A stretch of DNA of 30,851 nt from Cafeteria roenbergensis (GCA_008330645.1 VLTN01000115.1:1-30851), one strand, 5' to 3'; positions 8,748-16,891 are shown, counted from the stretch's first letter. Program-made: numbers and translations. Notes: generated by a model from the sequence alone, not told the origin.

Positions 8748-8810
8748 TTAGTTTGAGATAAAATCTCAAACTAAATCGTTCTGTTGCTTTCTCCGATAGC
8801 TAGGAATAAT
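8748..8810 (-). promoter_or_regulatory. Stem-loop plus conserved box before the ATPase gene
   Basis: The perfect 11-bp stem TTAGTTTGAGA/TCTCAAACTAA (8748-8758 with 8764-8774) lies four bases from the ATPase ATG. Beyond it is the conserved box at 8791-8810. On the minus strand the whole block is nearly identical over about 63 bp to 13635-13699, which precedes the plus-strand gene at 13711. The element is therefore mobile or duplicated and is oriented with its gene. Confidence 0.65.
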
Positions 8811-8889
8811 TTAGAACAAGATTATTTTTTTTTTCAAAACTATATAACTCTTTCATTGAAATATCATTGTTGTCACCTGTTGTACATCA

Positions 8890-9783
8890 TTATTGGAATT
8901 TATGAAAAGAGTAGATTCTGCGGTCGAGACGATCTATGACATCTAAGATCCTTACATTGAGAATAGTTCTAAGTTTCCATACCATTGCAGGGATGCTTGT
9001 GATGGAAAGTTTTCGTGCAGGTTGTTTGAGAGTTTCATAGACTCCACCAATCTTAATCCCGATATCTTCTCGTAAGTTGGACAATGATTCATCTCTTAGT
9101 TTCTTGTCTATCTTGGTTCCTTCCTTCGTTGACTCAAGTCGAGCAATAGTTAGATATATGAACCCATTAAAGGAATTGTTGAGGGCATTCTTAACGGTCT
9201 TGAGTAATGGTTCAAGACGTTTGGATAGTTGATCGCCCCTTTCCAGTGACATAAGTAGACTGTTTGTTCTTTTCAGTACCTTGAAGTAGTTCTTTTCCTT
9301 GTAGAACTTGTTAACATCTTCAATCATAGCCGATTTAAACTCTTGTGTGGTCATAGATGCAGTCTTTTGATGTAAGTCATAGATGATAGTGATATCTTCG
9401 ATGTAACCATTCACGAACACAAGAGTGTCAAGCTTAATTCGTTGACGATTGGATGTTGTCAGTGCCTGCAAGAGCTTTCCTTGATTAAGACCATTGACTG
9501 CTTTGACGGTTTTGAACTTATCGTCTCCTATCTTGAGTTCAACAAATTGTGAGGATTTATCTTTACTAAGTTTAGCAACCTTGTCTTTTATCTCCCGAAG
9601 AATCTTTGATCCCATGACAGGGCTACTTTCAAGCACTTGGAATAAGTCAAGATCGGATGCCCAGAGACTGTTCGGATATGAACCATTTAGCATGTATGAG
9701 GTTGTGTCTTTCATTCCGAGTTCTTTTATAATCTTCTTGTGATCATCATTGAATAACAATGTATTGGGTTTCGTTAGTTCCAT
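8890..9783 (-). CDS. Nucleotidyltransferase-fold protein (element 1)
   Basis: The protein has 297 residues. The motif LNGSYPNSLWASDLDLF gives the Gly-Ser (34-35) and DxD pair (Asp44, Asp46) of the pol-beta nucleotidyltransferase fold. A third acidic candidate is Asp119 in the strand IKLDTLVFV. Such proteins include poly(A) polymerases, CCA-adding enzymes and protein nucleotidylating enzymes. A similar protein sits next to the ATPase in element 2. The C-terminal half is helical and basic, with the segment YFKVLKRTNSLLMSLERG matched by WYKVLKRKRLLL in the paralogue. Its start is the ATG at 9783, back to back with the core protein gene. Candidate roles are mRNA tailing or nucleotidylation of a genome-linked protein. 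The role is inferred. Confidence 0.65.
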   Translation of the reverse strand: MELTKPNTLLFNDDHKKIIKELGMKDTTSYMLNGSYPNSLWASDLDLFQVLESSPVMGSKILREIKDKVAKLSKDKSSQFVELKIGDDKFKTVKAVNGLNQGKLLQALTTSNRQRIKLDTLVFVNGYIEDITIIYDLHQKTASMTTQEFKSAMIEDVNKFYKEKNYFKVLKRTNSLLMSLERGDQLSKRLEPLLKTVKNALNNSFNGFIYLTIARLESTKEGTKIDKKLRDESLSNLREDIGIKIGGVYETLKQPARKLSITSIPAMVWKLRTILNVRILDVIDRLDRRIYSFHKFQ

Positions 9784-9837
9784 ATAACTTATAAAGAGAT
9801 TTTTCTTTTTCTTGTCCTTAATTATTTTGTCAAAAGC

Positions 9838-9871
9838 AATTTAGTTTTTTTTTTCAAAACTAAATTATATA
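9838..9871 (+). promoter_or_regulatory. Stem-loop in a divergent promoter, before the core protein gene
   Basis: AATTTAGTTTT (9838-9848) and AAAACTAAATT (9856-9866) form a perfect 11-bp stem with a T-rich loop, and ATATA then leads into the ATG at 9872. The gene to the left starts at 9783 on the other strand. No gene ends here, so this hairpin cannot be a 3'-end signal. Confidence 0.65.
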
Positions 9872-10663
9872 ATGAATCAATTAACAGCGGATGAGGTTCT
9901 CTATGGAGTAAAATCAGTCAGAAAACCAAAAGGTGGACGTCTTACAGTGGATGACCTTCTTGAAGACAATAACTTTTCAGTTGCAGAAACATTAGATGAA
10001 GGAAGAAACGAGTTATCATTTGATCAGGTTGTGAAACGTAAAGGTGGTGCTATGTATGATCTCGTTGAAGATGGTGAAGACATATATATCGAAAGACCAG
10101 TCAAGGGCAGAGGTAAACCATCAAAGCGTAAACCAACCAAAGCACACAAAGATCATGTGGATGCAGTCATGGTGATCTATGGTATGGACAAGGATGATGC
10201 AGAAGATATCTGTTATGAGTGTGAGGAAATGGTTAAGATTAAAGGCGGCTCATTCTGGTCTTGGTTAGGTAATGCAGCAGCAAATGTTGGTAAAGCAGTA
10301 GCCAATATGATTCCAGGTGTTGGAGCATATGCTGCAGAGGGAATTGATGCTCTTCAACATCACCGTAAATATGATGCATTAAAGGCAACAAAGAATGCGG
10401 CCATTAACGTAGCAACATCATTTTTACCACCAGGTATCAAACAAGCTGCAAACTTTGGAATCAAGAAAGTCACAGGAGGTAAGAAAAAATCACAAGACCA
10501 TCCGAATACCATAGCCACAATGGAAAAGAAGAAGAGAAAGAAACCAGTGTTCAGTGAAAGAACCAAGCTCAGACAACAGTTAGTATCACGTCTCATGAAA
10601 AAGAAAGGACTCACTCTTGGTCAAGCCAGCAAACGTGCATCAGAGATCATGAAAAAAATGTGA
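9872..10663 (+). CDS. Core/minor virion precursor with repeated KGG sites
   Basis: The protein has 263 residues and is rich in Lys and Gly. KxKGG occurs three times (Gly pairs at 21-22, 58-59 and 125-126) and a further TGG near 201-203. IKGG before SFW (123-129) matches the adenain consensus (M/I/L)xGG-x. The segment just after it (FWSWLGNAAANVGKAVANMI) is amphipathic to hydrophobic and could be membrane-active, like adenoviral pVI. The last 60 residues are highly basic and end with a helical KKGLTLGQASKRASEIMKKM. Together this suggests a DNA-binding or membrane-lytic virion protein released by proteolysis. It heads a run with lipase (9-base gap), protease and coiled-coil protein. The function is inferred from composition and sites, not from a recognised family. 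Confidence 0.6.
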   Translation: MNQLTADEVLYGVKSVRKPKGGRLTVDDLLEDNNFSVAETLDEGRNELSFDQVVKRKGGAMYDLVEDGEDIYIERPVKGRGKPSKRKPTKAHKDHVDAVMVIYGMDKDDAEDICYECEEMVKIKGGSFWSWLGNAAANVGKAVANMIPGVGAYAAEGIDALQHHRKYDALKATKNAAINVATSFLPPGIKQAANFGIKKVTGGKKKSQDHPNTIATMEKKKRKKPVFSERTKLRQQLVSRLMKKKGLTLGQASKRASEIMKKM

Positions 10664-10672
10664 TGTACTAGT

Positions 10673-11341
10673 ATGGTAAAGAAGTATATAAAAGGAGAGG
10701 GGTTTTGGGATGACTTGAAGACTGGTTTATCAAGAGCCATACAAGCAAAAAAGGATGTAACAGATATGACCAGTGACGAGATCACATCTGCAAGAATAGC
10801 TCAACAGGCATACAAGAAAGATCCACTCAAATTCATTGATGGATGGACGCTCATCCATAGTGACACAAGAATCAAGGTATATGAAAAGGGCGATGAGATC
10901 AAAGTATCGGTCAGAGGTACTAAAGACGGAGATGATATAGGAGATGATGTATTAGTTGCGTTCAATGACCTTGAATCAAGTCCAAGATTTAAACACCTGA
11001 GAAAGCTGACAGATGAACTCTTTGCAAAATATCCAGACAAAAAGATCACATTCACTGGTCATTCATTGGGTGGTGCGATGATCTACTATCTTTACAAACA
11101 ATTAGGGGACAAAATCAAGGGAGATGTATTCAATCCTGCAATCAATCTTGAAGTTTTGAGATCCATTGTACCTAGAACCATCAAATCACATATCATTGAA
11201 GGAGATGCAGTGTCAGACTTCCTAGGTAAACTGATGGTCAACAAACAGGTCTACAATAACCCATATGGAATGAACACAGATATAGCACACAATATTAGAT
11301 CCCACCGTCTTCTAGCATTCATTGATCCAAATACGCCGTAA
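10673..11341 (+). CDS. Class 3 (alpha/beta-hydrolase) lipase, probably packaged in the virion
   Basis: The protein has 222 residues. The nucleophile elbow TGHSLGGAM places Ser131. Asp178 (EGDAV) and His211 (IRSHRLLAF) complete a plausible Ser-Asp-His triad in fungal/plant class 3 lipase order. VSVRGT (78-83) is the usual strand before the oxyanion region. The N-terminus reads KYIKGEGFWDD. IKGE-G matches the second adenain consensus (M/I/L)xGx-G, and the following FW mirrors the cleaved ends of the MCP tail and core protein. The gene starts nine bases after the core protein stop and is followed by the protease. A protease-trimmed lipase within a capsid gene run would suit membrane penetration during entry, like the phospholipase of parvovirus VP1. 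The enzymatic class is well supported; packaging is inferred. Confidence 0.8.
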   Translation: MVKKYIKGEGFWDDLKTGLSRAIQAKKDVTDMTSDEITSARIAQQAYKKDPLKFIDGWTLIHSDTRIKVYEKGDEIKVSVRGTKDGDDIGDDVLVAFNDLESSPRFKHLRKLTDELFAKYPDKKITFTGHSLGGAMIYYLYKQLGDKIKGDVFNPAINLEVLRSIVPRTIKSHIIEGDAVSDFLGKLMVNKQVYNNPYGMNTDIAHNIRSHRLLAFIDPNTP

Positions 11342-11367
11342 TTTTTTATCGCTTGTTTATCTATACT

Positions 11368-11928
11368 ATGCAAACACTCGTGAGCACACCACTGTCACCA
11401 GCACAAATTACAGAACTATGGCACAAAAAGTCAAGGATCAACACCAAGCCACCTCGTGTTGTCCTTTATGATGAAATAATCAAATCATCGAGTCTCAAGC
11501 AGATCTTCAAAGGCCAGGATGGTGTTATTGTATTTTATCCTAACATGGAAACAGACAATGTACTGGCAGGTCACTATGTTGCACTCATTAAAGACGATAA
11601 GAAGAAGACCATCTATTACTATGACCCCTATGGTCTCGTCGTTGATCAAGCCAAGTATTTTTCTAAACAGAGAGATGAACTGTATAAGGAACAAAACAAT
11701 AGTCTGGTCAAACTGCTTCTCAAGCTGGTGAAAAGAGGATGGACCGTCGATTATAGTGAATATCCACACCAAAGCAAAGATCCACGTGTTAGTACATGTG
11801 GAAGACATAGCCTCATGCGCAATAAGTTTGCTTTCTTGTCCAACGATGACTATAATAAGCTAGTTATGCGTGGATGCAAAAAGAAGGGAGTCAATCCTGA
11901 TCAACTCAGCGTGATAATGTTTCACTGA
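11368..11928 (+). CDS. pro: Adenain-type capsid maturation protease (element 1)
   Basis: The protein has 186 residues. The catalytic set is in adenain order: His69 in AGHYVALI, Asp86 in YYYDPYG, Gln135 in PHQSK and Cys144 in STCGRHSL. Its length is close to the roughly 200 residues of adenovirus proteases. These C5/ULP-like cysteine proteases mature virion precursors inside capsids. The likely targets here are the MCP tail, core protein and lipase. The ATG at 11368 is chosen over an upstream in-frame TTG because it follows CTATACT and aligns with the second protease (27474-28049) at SP(A/E)Q...W. It lies 26 bases after the lipase. No odd residues were noticed. Confidence 0.88.
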   Translation: MQTLVSTPLSPAQITELWHKKSRINTKPPRVVLYDEIIKSSSLKQIFKGQDGVIVFYPNMETDNVLAGHYVALIKDDKKKTIYYYDPYGLVVDQAKYFSKQRDELYKEQNNSLVKLLLKLVKRGWTVDYSEYPHQSKDPRVSTCGRHSLMRNKFAFLSNDDYNKLVMRGCKKKGVNPDQLSVIMFH

Positions 11929-11961
11929 ACAAAATAAACTTTTCTGTCCTTAATAGTATAG

Positions 11962-12924
11962 ATGAGTTTACAACAAAAACGACTTGAGGCCTACCGCAGA
12001 CAGGCTGCACGTAATGAATCACATCAAAATAGATTAGCTCAAAAAATTCAACAAGAAGAACAAATTAAACAAGCACTTGCCGAACAGAAACGTAAGGATG
12101 ACATTATTTTGGATACTGAGTTCGAGGATATTAATAGGAGAAGACGTAAGGCACGCGTTGATACCATGTTTAGGAGCATTCTTTCTAGAGCAATTGATGG
12201 ACTTGACGAAAAAGATCTCAAAATTGTTACCACTTCATTGAGACAAATCAAAGAAATGGCTTTGGGTGAAGAAGCAAGTGACGAAGTTATTGGTCAAATA
12301 CGTAGAGCTACTAAGAATCTCCTTCGTAGATCACACACATTCGGATTTACTAAGAAAGAACGAACAGCCTTTGAGGATGACCTCAAAGAAATCAGTATCA
12401 TTACCGACATTAAGAATGAAAAGCCTGAAGACTTCGTGAGAAGAATCAAACTTTTAGAGCCCAGTGCTGTCGAGGATTTAGGTGAAGATGAGTTGAAGAT
12501 GTTAGCTGTCCACTTAGGCATTGATCCTTCTCTTGATAGTAAGTCTTTATTTGACGAAGTGAGAAAGTCTGAGAGGCTCAACACATTTCTCAACAGATAC
12601 GCGACATATGATCAAAGAGTGGAAAGAATAGCAAAACAATTGTTCAATCAAGTCCTCAATGCCACACCCACTTCAGACATAGATAGGCTTCTTCGTAATA
12701 ATTCTATCCCAAAACTATCAGTTGCCGAGGCAATAGATATTAGAACTCAACGAAGAGGAAGAAAAGCCAAACGTTTCAGAACAATTGTTATGCCTGTGAT
12801 GAGACAAAGAGTCGTGCATGCTATAGAAGCACAAAATGCACCAAGTACAACACCATTACCCGAGGATGTTTTAACTTCTGGTAGCTTGGATAGAGCAAAA
12901 GCAACCGCATGGCTGAAAAAATAA
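11962..12924 (+). CDS. Coiled-coil protein, possibly the N-terminal part of a larger broken gene
   Basis: The protein has 320 residues. Residues 1-60 form a Gln/Lys/Arg/Glu-rich helix that looks like a coiled coil. The rest is mostly helical and charged, with Arg-rich patches (NRRRRKARV, RRGRKAKRF). The N-terminus resembles the divergent gene at 29920, and both lie on the far side of the nucleotidyltransferase, so it appears to be a conserved element gene; scaffold or internal virion roles are guesses. After the last sense codons, an A6 run (12916-12921) is followed by TAA. With one base fewer, the frame would continue without a stop through 12923-12988 into the next gene, suggesting one ancestral protein of about 540 residues. 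TATAG stands directly before the ATG. Confidence 0.6.
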   Translation: MSLQQKRLEAYRRQAARNESHQNRLAQKIQQEEQIKQALAEQKRKDDIILDTEFEDINRRRRKARVDTMFRSILSRAIDGLDEKDLKIVTTSLRQIKEMALGEEASDEVIGQIRRATKNLLRRSHTFGFTKKERTAFEDDLKEISIITDIKNEKPEDFVRRIKLLEPSAVEDLGEDELKMLAVHLGIDPSLDSKSLFDEVRKSERLNTFLNRYATYDQRVERIAKQLFNQVLNATPTSDIDRLLRNNSIPKLSVAEAIDIRTQRRGRKAKRFRTIVMPVMRQRVVHAIEAQNAPSTTPLPEDVLTSGSLDRAKATAWLKK

Positions 12925-12988
12925 GATATCTAAAGACAAGACACTTCTAGATGGACAACGTGTTTTCGCCTTAACGGTCGTTCCTGCA

Positions 12989-13600
12989 ATGAGTGATGAT
13001 GAAATGAAGCAAAGAATCATATTCTATTCTATTCCCGTCATAGGAGACAAATTCCTCAAGGGTGATGTGTTCGCTAATGACGATACTGAGTTGATCAATG
13101 CTTTCGTTAATGATGTTGAAGGACTAACACCTTCAGATATGGCAAGGCTGTATAACTCAGTATATTCAGGAGAAAGGTTCAGTGCAAGGGAGGCTAAAGC
13201 AAGAATAGGTCACATTGCACAATTGACAGAAATTCCTGAGGCATTCAGAGAAAATCTCACTCATGAGCGAGGTATGATACAATTCTTATCCAATGCCAAA
13301 CGTCTTGGCGGCGAGATATTTGACCAACTGGATAATGCCGAACTCAAAAGGATTGCTGAAAAAACAGATCTGGACTTGAAGGATATAAACAATCTTAAGT
13401 CATTGGTCCGCAGTGGTGCAAAGCTTATCTCAAGTAAAGATAATGACCTTCTAATAGCAATACGTGATGCCATCGATAATGGTCTTCATCTTCCATCACA
13501 AGCAATGATTGCATCATCAGGTGGACTTCCACCACGCAAACTTGACTTCTCTGGAGTTCCAACGAAATCGCCAACCAAAAGAAGACCAACAAAGGCTTAA
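12989..13600 (+). CDS. Helical protein, probably the C-terminal part of the preceding gene
   Basis: From the ATG the protein has 203 residues, but its open frame extends upstream to 12917 without a stop. That extra stretch encodes plausible protein (KTLLDGQRVFALTVVPA). No hairpin or TATA signal precedes the ATG at 12989, unlike most genes here. Both facts point to a frameshifted continuation of 11962-12924. The protein is helical and charged and ends in a basic Ser/Pro/Thr-rich tail (SPTKRRPTKA). No family is recognised. Confidence 0.55.
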   Translation: MSDDEMKQRIIFYSIPVIGDKFLKGDVFANDDTELINAFVNDVEGLTPSDMARLYNSVYSGERFSAREAKARIGHIAQLTEIPEAFRENLTHERGMIQFLSNAKRLGGEIFDQLDNAELKRIAEKTDLDLKDINNLKSLVRSGAKLISSKDNDLLIAIRDAIDNGLHLPSQAMIASSGGLPPRKLDFSGVPTKSPTKRRPTKA

Positions 13601-13634
13601 TCTTGATCGTATTCATCAGTTTTCATCTGTTTAT

Positions 13635-13710
13635 ATTATTCCTAGCTTTCGGAGAAAGCAACAGAACGATTTAGTTTGAGGTTTTTTCTCAAACTAAATT
13701 ATATATAACA
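13635..13710 (+). promoter_or_regulatory. Conserved box plus 12-bp stem-loop before the gene at 13711
   Basis: ATTATTCCTAGCTTTCGGAG (13635-13654) is followed by AAGCAACAGAACG. A perfect 12-bp stem then follows, with arms 13669-13680 and 13688-13699 and loop GTTTTTT. Then comes TTATATATAAC and the ATG. It is an inverted near-copy of the ATPase promoter block at 8748-8810. Confidence 0.65.
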
Positions 13711-13971
13711 ATGACAAAAGACAGTGTTTTATATAAGAAGATACAGATGGTAAGGACAAGAATAAAAGAAATCGAAATAGCACAGGTACACATTGACAAT
13801 ATATGTAGGTATTTAAAGTACAGCTTAAATAATGATGAATGTTTCGGCTATGGTACACATAGTCACTTTGAGCAACAACGAAAGCTTAGAAGAGAAACAA
13901 TCAAGTGTCAATTTACACTGAAATCATTGACTGACATGTATGAATTGACATATGGCTACCCTATCAAATAG
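13711..13971 (+). CDS. Small helical protein, 86 residues, unknown
   Basis: This is an intact small frame with one of the clearest upstream signals in the window (conserved box, 12-bp stem-loop, TATATATA), which supports it as a real gene. The protein is charged and helical with two Cys (residues 31 and 70) and an ending rich in Tyr. No family is recognised. It separates the coiled-coil gene from the fibre gene. It ends with TAG; the following 150 bases are AT-rich and hold no further gene. Confidence 0.5.
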   Translation: MTKDSVLYKKIQMVRTRIKEIEIAQVHIDNICRYLKYSLNNDECFGYGTHSHFEQQRKLRRETIKCQFTLKSLTDMYELTYGYPIK

Positions 13972-14124
13972 AATGTTTTTAAAACTGAACTTAAGAAAAT
14001 GCTTGATGATGCTTTCTAAGTATAACAAATGTTTTATTTAATATAAATTTTTTTCTATTATTATGATATATGAGTATTTCAAATATCACAAGAGAAAAAC
14101 AACTTTGATCTATACTGTCGCAAT

Positions 14125-15721
14125 ATGACAAGTTCAAATGAGCTAATTTGTGATGATGCCACAAGCGCGGGAGATGTCACAGTCACGGGTGATGTTACCG
14201 CTCAAAATGTGACCGCAAATGTTGCATTGAATGGAAAATCTGTTCAACTTAGTGGCGAAGAATTAAGCCCAGGTGATGAAATGTACCAAGCAGTCAGATT
14301 AGATAAAGACACGCCTCTCGTGTTTGATGTTAACACTGATACTAACACTTGGAGTCCCGCAATTTCTTTTTATGGTGAGGAAAATGTTGATAGATCACTC
14401 TATTTTTACGGTGGTAATCAAGCAGGGTAATCAAAAAGTTACAGACTGGCAAAAAAGAATGCTCAATGAAAATTAACGATAATGTAGTTGTTCAAAATGG
14501 CAATCTTGTGCTTTTCCAATCTCCCACACCTTCCACTTTGGCACAAAGAACAACAGAAAAAACCATTAGCTTTAATTATGGCGATGATGGACTAGATGGG
14601 GGTCAAACTTGTAATATTGGTATGGTTGGAGACTCTGCATCAGGTGTGCAAGGAAACATCATATTTAGATGTCAAAATGATAACAGTGTCCCTCCTTCTA
14701 CTCTCTCTGAAACTATGAGAATCAAAGGACCAAAAGTTGGAATTCTTACTGATGACCCGCAAGACGATTTGCACGTAAACGGTGGTCTTAAGGCAACCAC
14801 TGCATGGGTTGATGATCACTGTTCAGTTGTTGGTAATACTGGAACGAATCAGCTTTCTGTAGGTTCTTTTAATATGCCTACTACAAATCTGTCCGCTAAA
14901 TTCAGAAGTCCTTCAGCATCTGTAACAGAAGCGGGGCAACTCTGCATCGAAGCAGGAACAGATGCAGGGGGTGATCGTGCAGGATGGGGTGCTATCACTT
15001 GGAATGGTTACTTGGACGGAACCACAAACGGATATCACAGAATCAGCGATACTAAAAAGATTTGGCAAATGAAATGCGATCAACGACCAGCTAATGATTC
15101 ATTTATTCTTTCTACAATCACACCCACTGACCCATTAAACCCTCAATCCATTGAATGGATAAATTGTGATGGTGATAGGAATATGATCCTAAATGAACTT
15201 ATGTTTTTAGATGCCATTCCTGAACTCCCTCTCGTCCGCCCAACCTCTGACAACACCATAGACTTAGGATACAGTTCTTTCAGATGGAAAGATGTATACG
15301 CAGGAAATGGAACAATCCAAACATCAGACGAAACCATGAAGAACTCCATCGTGTCACTGAGTGAAGATAAAGGTTTGAGCTATATTAATAAGTTGCGACC
15401 TGTGAGCTTTAAATTTAATGATGGCGGAGTTAGAAATCACAGCGGTTTTATTGCTCAAGAAGTTGAAGCTGTTATGACCGAACTTGGGGATGTTGACGGA
15501 ACAAACAACGCCACAGTAATTAAAAGCACTGTTGAAGTTGATGACCCTGAATATGTGGCTGAAGAAGGACATGAACTTGACCCCGTCCCTCAAGTTTGAA
15601 AAAAACAGTTTACGGATTAAGATATACTGAAATGATCGCATCACTTGTCAAAGCTGTTCAAGAACTTTCATCTCAAAATGAAGCACTTATAGAACGCATT
15701 GAAGCTTTAGAGAGTGCTTAA
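14125..15721 (+). pseudogene. Receptor-binding fibre with C-terminal S74 chaperone domain, frameshifted
   Basis: The N-terminal part (14125-14430) contains short beta repeats (VTVTGDVTAQNVTANVALNG) typical of trimeric fibres. The main part (14466-15599) is Gly/Asn/Thr-rich. It enters a Peptidase_S74 intramolecular chaperone at about 15325: TSDETMKNSIVSL, YINKLRPVSFKFNDGG, HSGFIAQEVEAV. The remaining helix (YGLRYTEMIASLVKAVQEL and a coiled coil) lies in another frame and ends with TAA at 15719-15721. Three single-base shifts are needed to connect the pieces, near 14425-14427 (GGG), near 14473 and near 15591-15596. The S74 domain normally drives trimer folding and then cuts itself off; it is common in phage tail spikes. 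Here it would give the particle its host-attachment fibre. The breaks may be decay or base-calling errors. Confidence 0.75.
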
Positions 15722-15841
15722 ATAAATATCTAAACACTATGGTTAGTGGTGTTCGTATGTTAAGTCAGAAGTGGAATGATAAAAAATAACAGTTTACTTA
15801 AACCCAGCAAACCAACAAACAATAAAAATAAATAACCCCCC

Positions 15842-16009
15842 ACCAACCATTACCAAAAATTCATAATTTCATTTTACAATGAAACCATGAATTTATTTTT
15901 TTATTCAATCATATCAAATATTTATGAATTCGTCTTTATCTTGGAACTCTTTTGATCATTGCATTGTTGTCATGTAAATGCTTCTTGAAGCCCAGAGCAT
16001 ACTTGTACT
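15842..16009 (+). repeat. 168-bp direct repeat, copy 1
   Basis: This copy is identical to 16593-16760 over the first 148 bases and has three mismatches in the last 20. It lies in the stretch from the fibre gene to the acidic-protein gene (15722-16124), where no coding region was seen. It is AT-rich and contains a short C-run just before it (CCCCCC near 15835). Confidence 0.9.
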
Positions 16010-16124
16010 GAAAAAGTAAAGTAGTCAATTAATTAAACTTGAAATTTGTGCAAAAAATGGACTGATTCTAATTCTCATTATAATGAGTTATTTAATGTAA
16101 CCGTGAATTTTTATTAAATAACCT

Positions 16125-16544
16125 TTAAGATGAACTACCCATATATCGACCGTTGTATGTGTCCCATGTAAAATCTTCTTCTTCGTCAGAATCTGTTTCC
16201 GACTTTGCCCCATCTTCTTCTTCGTCAGAATCTGTTTCCGACTTTGCCCCATCTTCTACTTCGTCGTTTTTTAATTTAGATTTTATCGATTCTAAATCTT
16301 TCATATTATGCACATTTTTATGTAGCATATCTATTATTTCTTGCTTAAGCAATTTAACTTTCTCTCCTTCCAATTTCTTCTTTTCGTCTTTAATATTTGA
16401 AAGCTTAAATTCTTCAATAAAATAGCCTTCATGAAAACGTTCATCATGGAGATCCATTAAATCCCTAAACTTTTCCGCCTCTTTTCTTGTTGCAAAAATT
16501 GCATTGTTTCTTTCTCTACATTTAACTAAAAAAAGTTCCAGCAT
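16125..16544 (-). CDS. Small protein with tandem acidic repeats, 139 residues
   Basis: The N-terminal 40 residues (start MLELFLVKC, then an ATRKEAEKFRDLM helix) look like a compact fold. A Lys/Glu-rich helix follows. The C-terminal part carries two full copies of a 13-residue acidic unit (DGAKSETDSDEEE) encoded by a 39-bp tandem repeat at 16173-16266. The gene is bracketed by the 168-bp direct repeats, so gene plus one repeat is a 751-bp unit that could be gained or lost by recombination. An AT-rich TATATAAT stretch stands before the ATG. Acidic tails often bind basic proteins or chromatin; no function can be assigned. Confidence 0.55.
   Translation of the reverse strand: MLELFLVKCRERNNAIFATRKEAEKFRDLMDLHDERFHEGYFIEEFKLSNIKDEKKKLEGEKVKLLKQEIIDMLHKNVHNMKDLESIKSKLKNDEVEDGAKSETDSDEEEDGAKSETDSDEEEDFTWDTYNGRYMGSSS
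16173..16266. repeat. 39-bp tandem repeat, about 2.4 copies
   Basis: Copies at 16173-16211 and 16212-16250 are identical, and a partial third copy lies at 16251-16266. The unit length is a multiple of three, so it lengthens the acidic tail of the minus-strand gene without breaking the frame. Confidence 0.9.
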
Positions 16545-16592
16545 TTTGTATTATATATTATTCCTAGAAATTAAATTTTAGTTAAACACGCG

Positions 16593-16760
16593 ACCAACCA
16601 TTACCAAAAATTCATAATTTCATTTTACAATGAAACCATGAATTTATTTTTTTATTCAATCATATCAAATATTTATGAATTCGTCTTTATCTTGGAACTC
16701 TTTTGATCATTGCATTGTTGTCATGTAAATGCTTCTTGAAACTCAGAGCATGCTTGTACT
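16593..16760 (+). repeat. 168-bp direct repeat, copy 2
   Basis: This is the second copy of 15842-16009, offset by 751 bases, in the same orientation. The stretch 16545-16891 contains this repeat and no gene that I can support. Confidence 0.9.
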
Positions 16761-16891
16761 TGTAAAATGCTTGTTTTTTGTATTCATCATTTCCGTCTTG
16801 GTAGATTACCAGATATTTGAACTTTTGGGTTTTCATTATATAAGTACTATATATATTTTTGTCTTTAAGTATCTTTGTGCTAGGACGGTGT

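Noticed and set aside
8816-8889. A second hairpin promoter between the ATPase and nucleotidyltransferase genes
   Set aside because: The T-run and CAAAACTATATAA look like the promoter tail, but no pairing arm or start codon follows.
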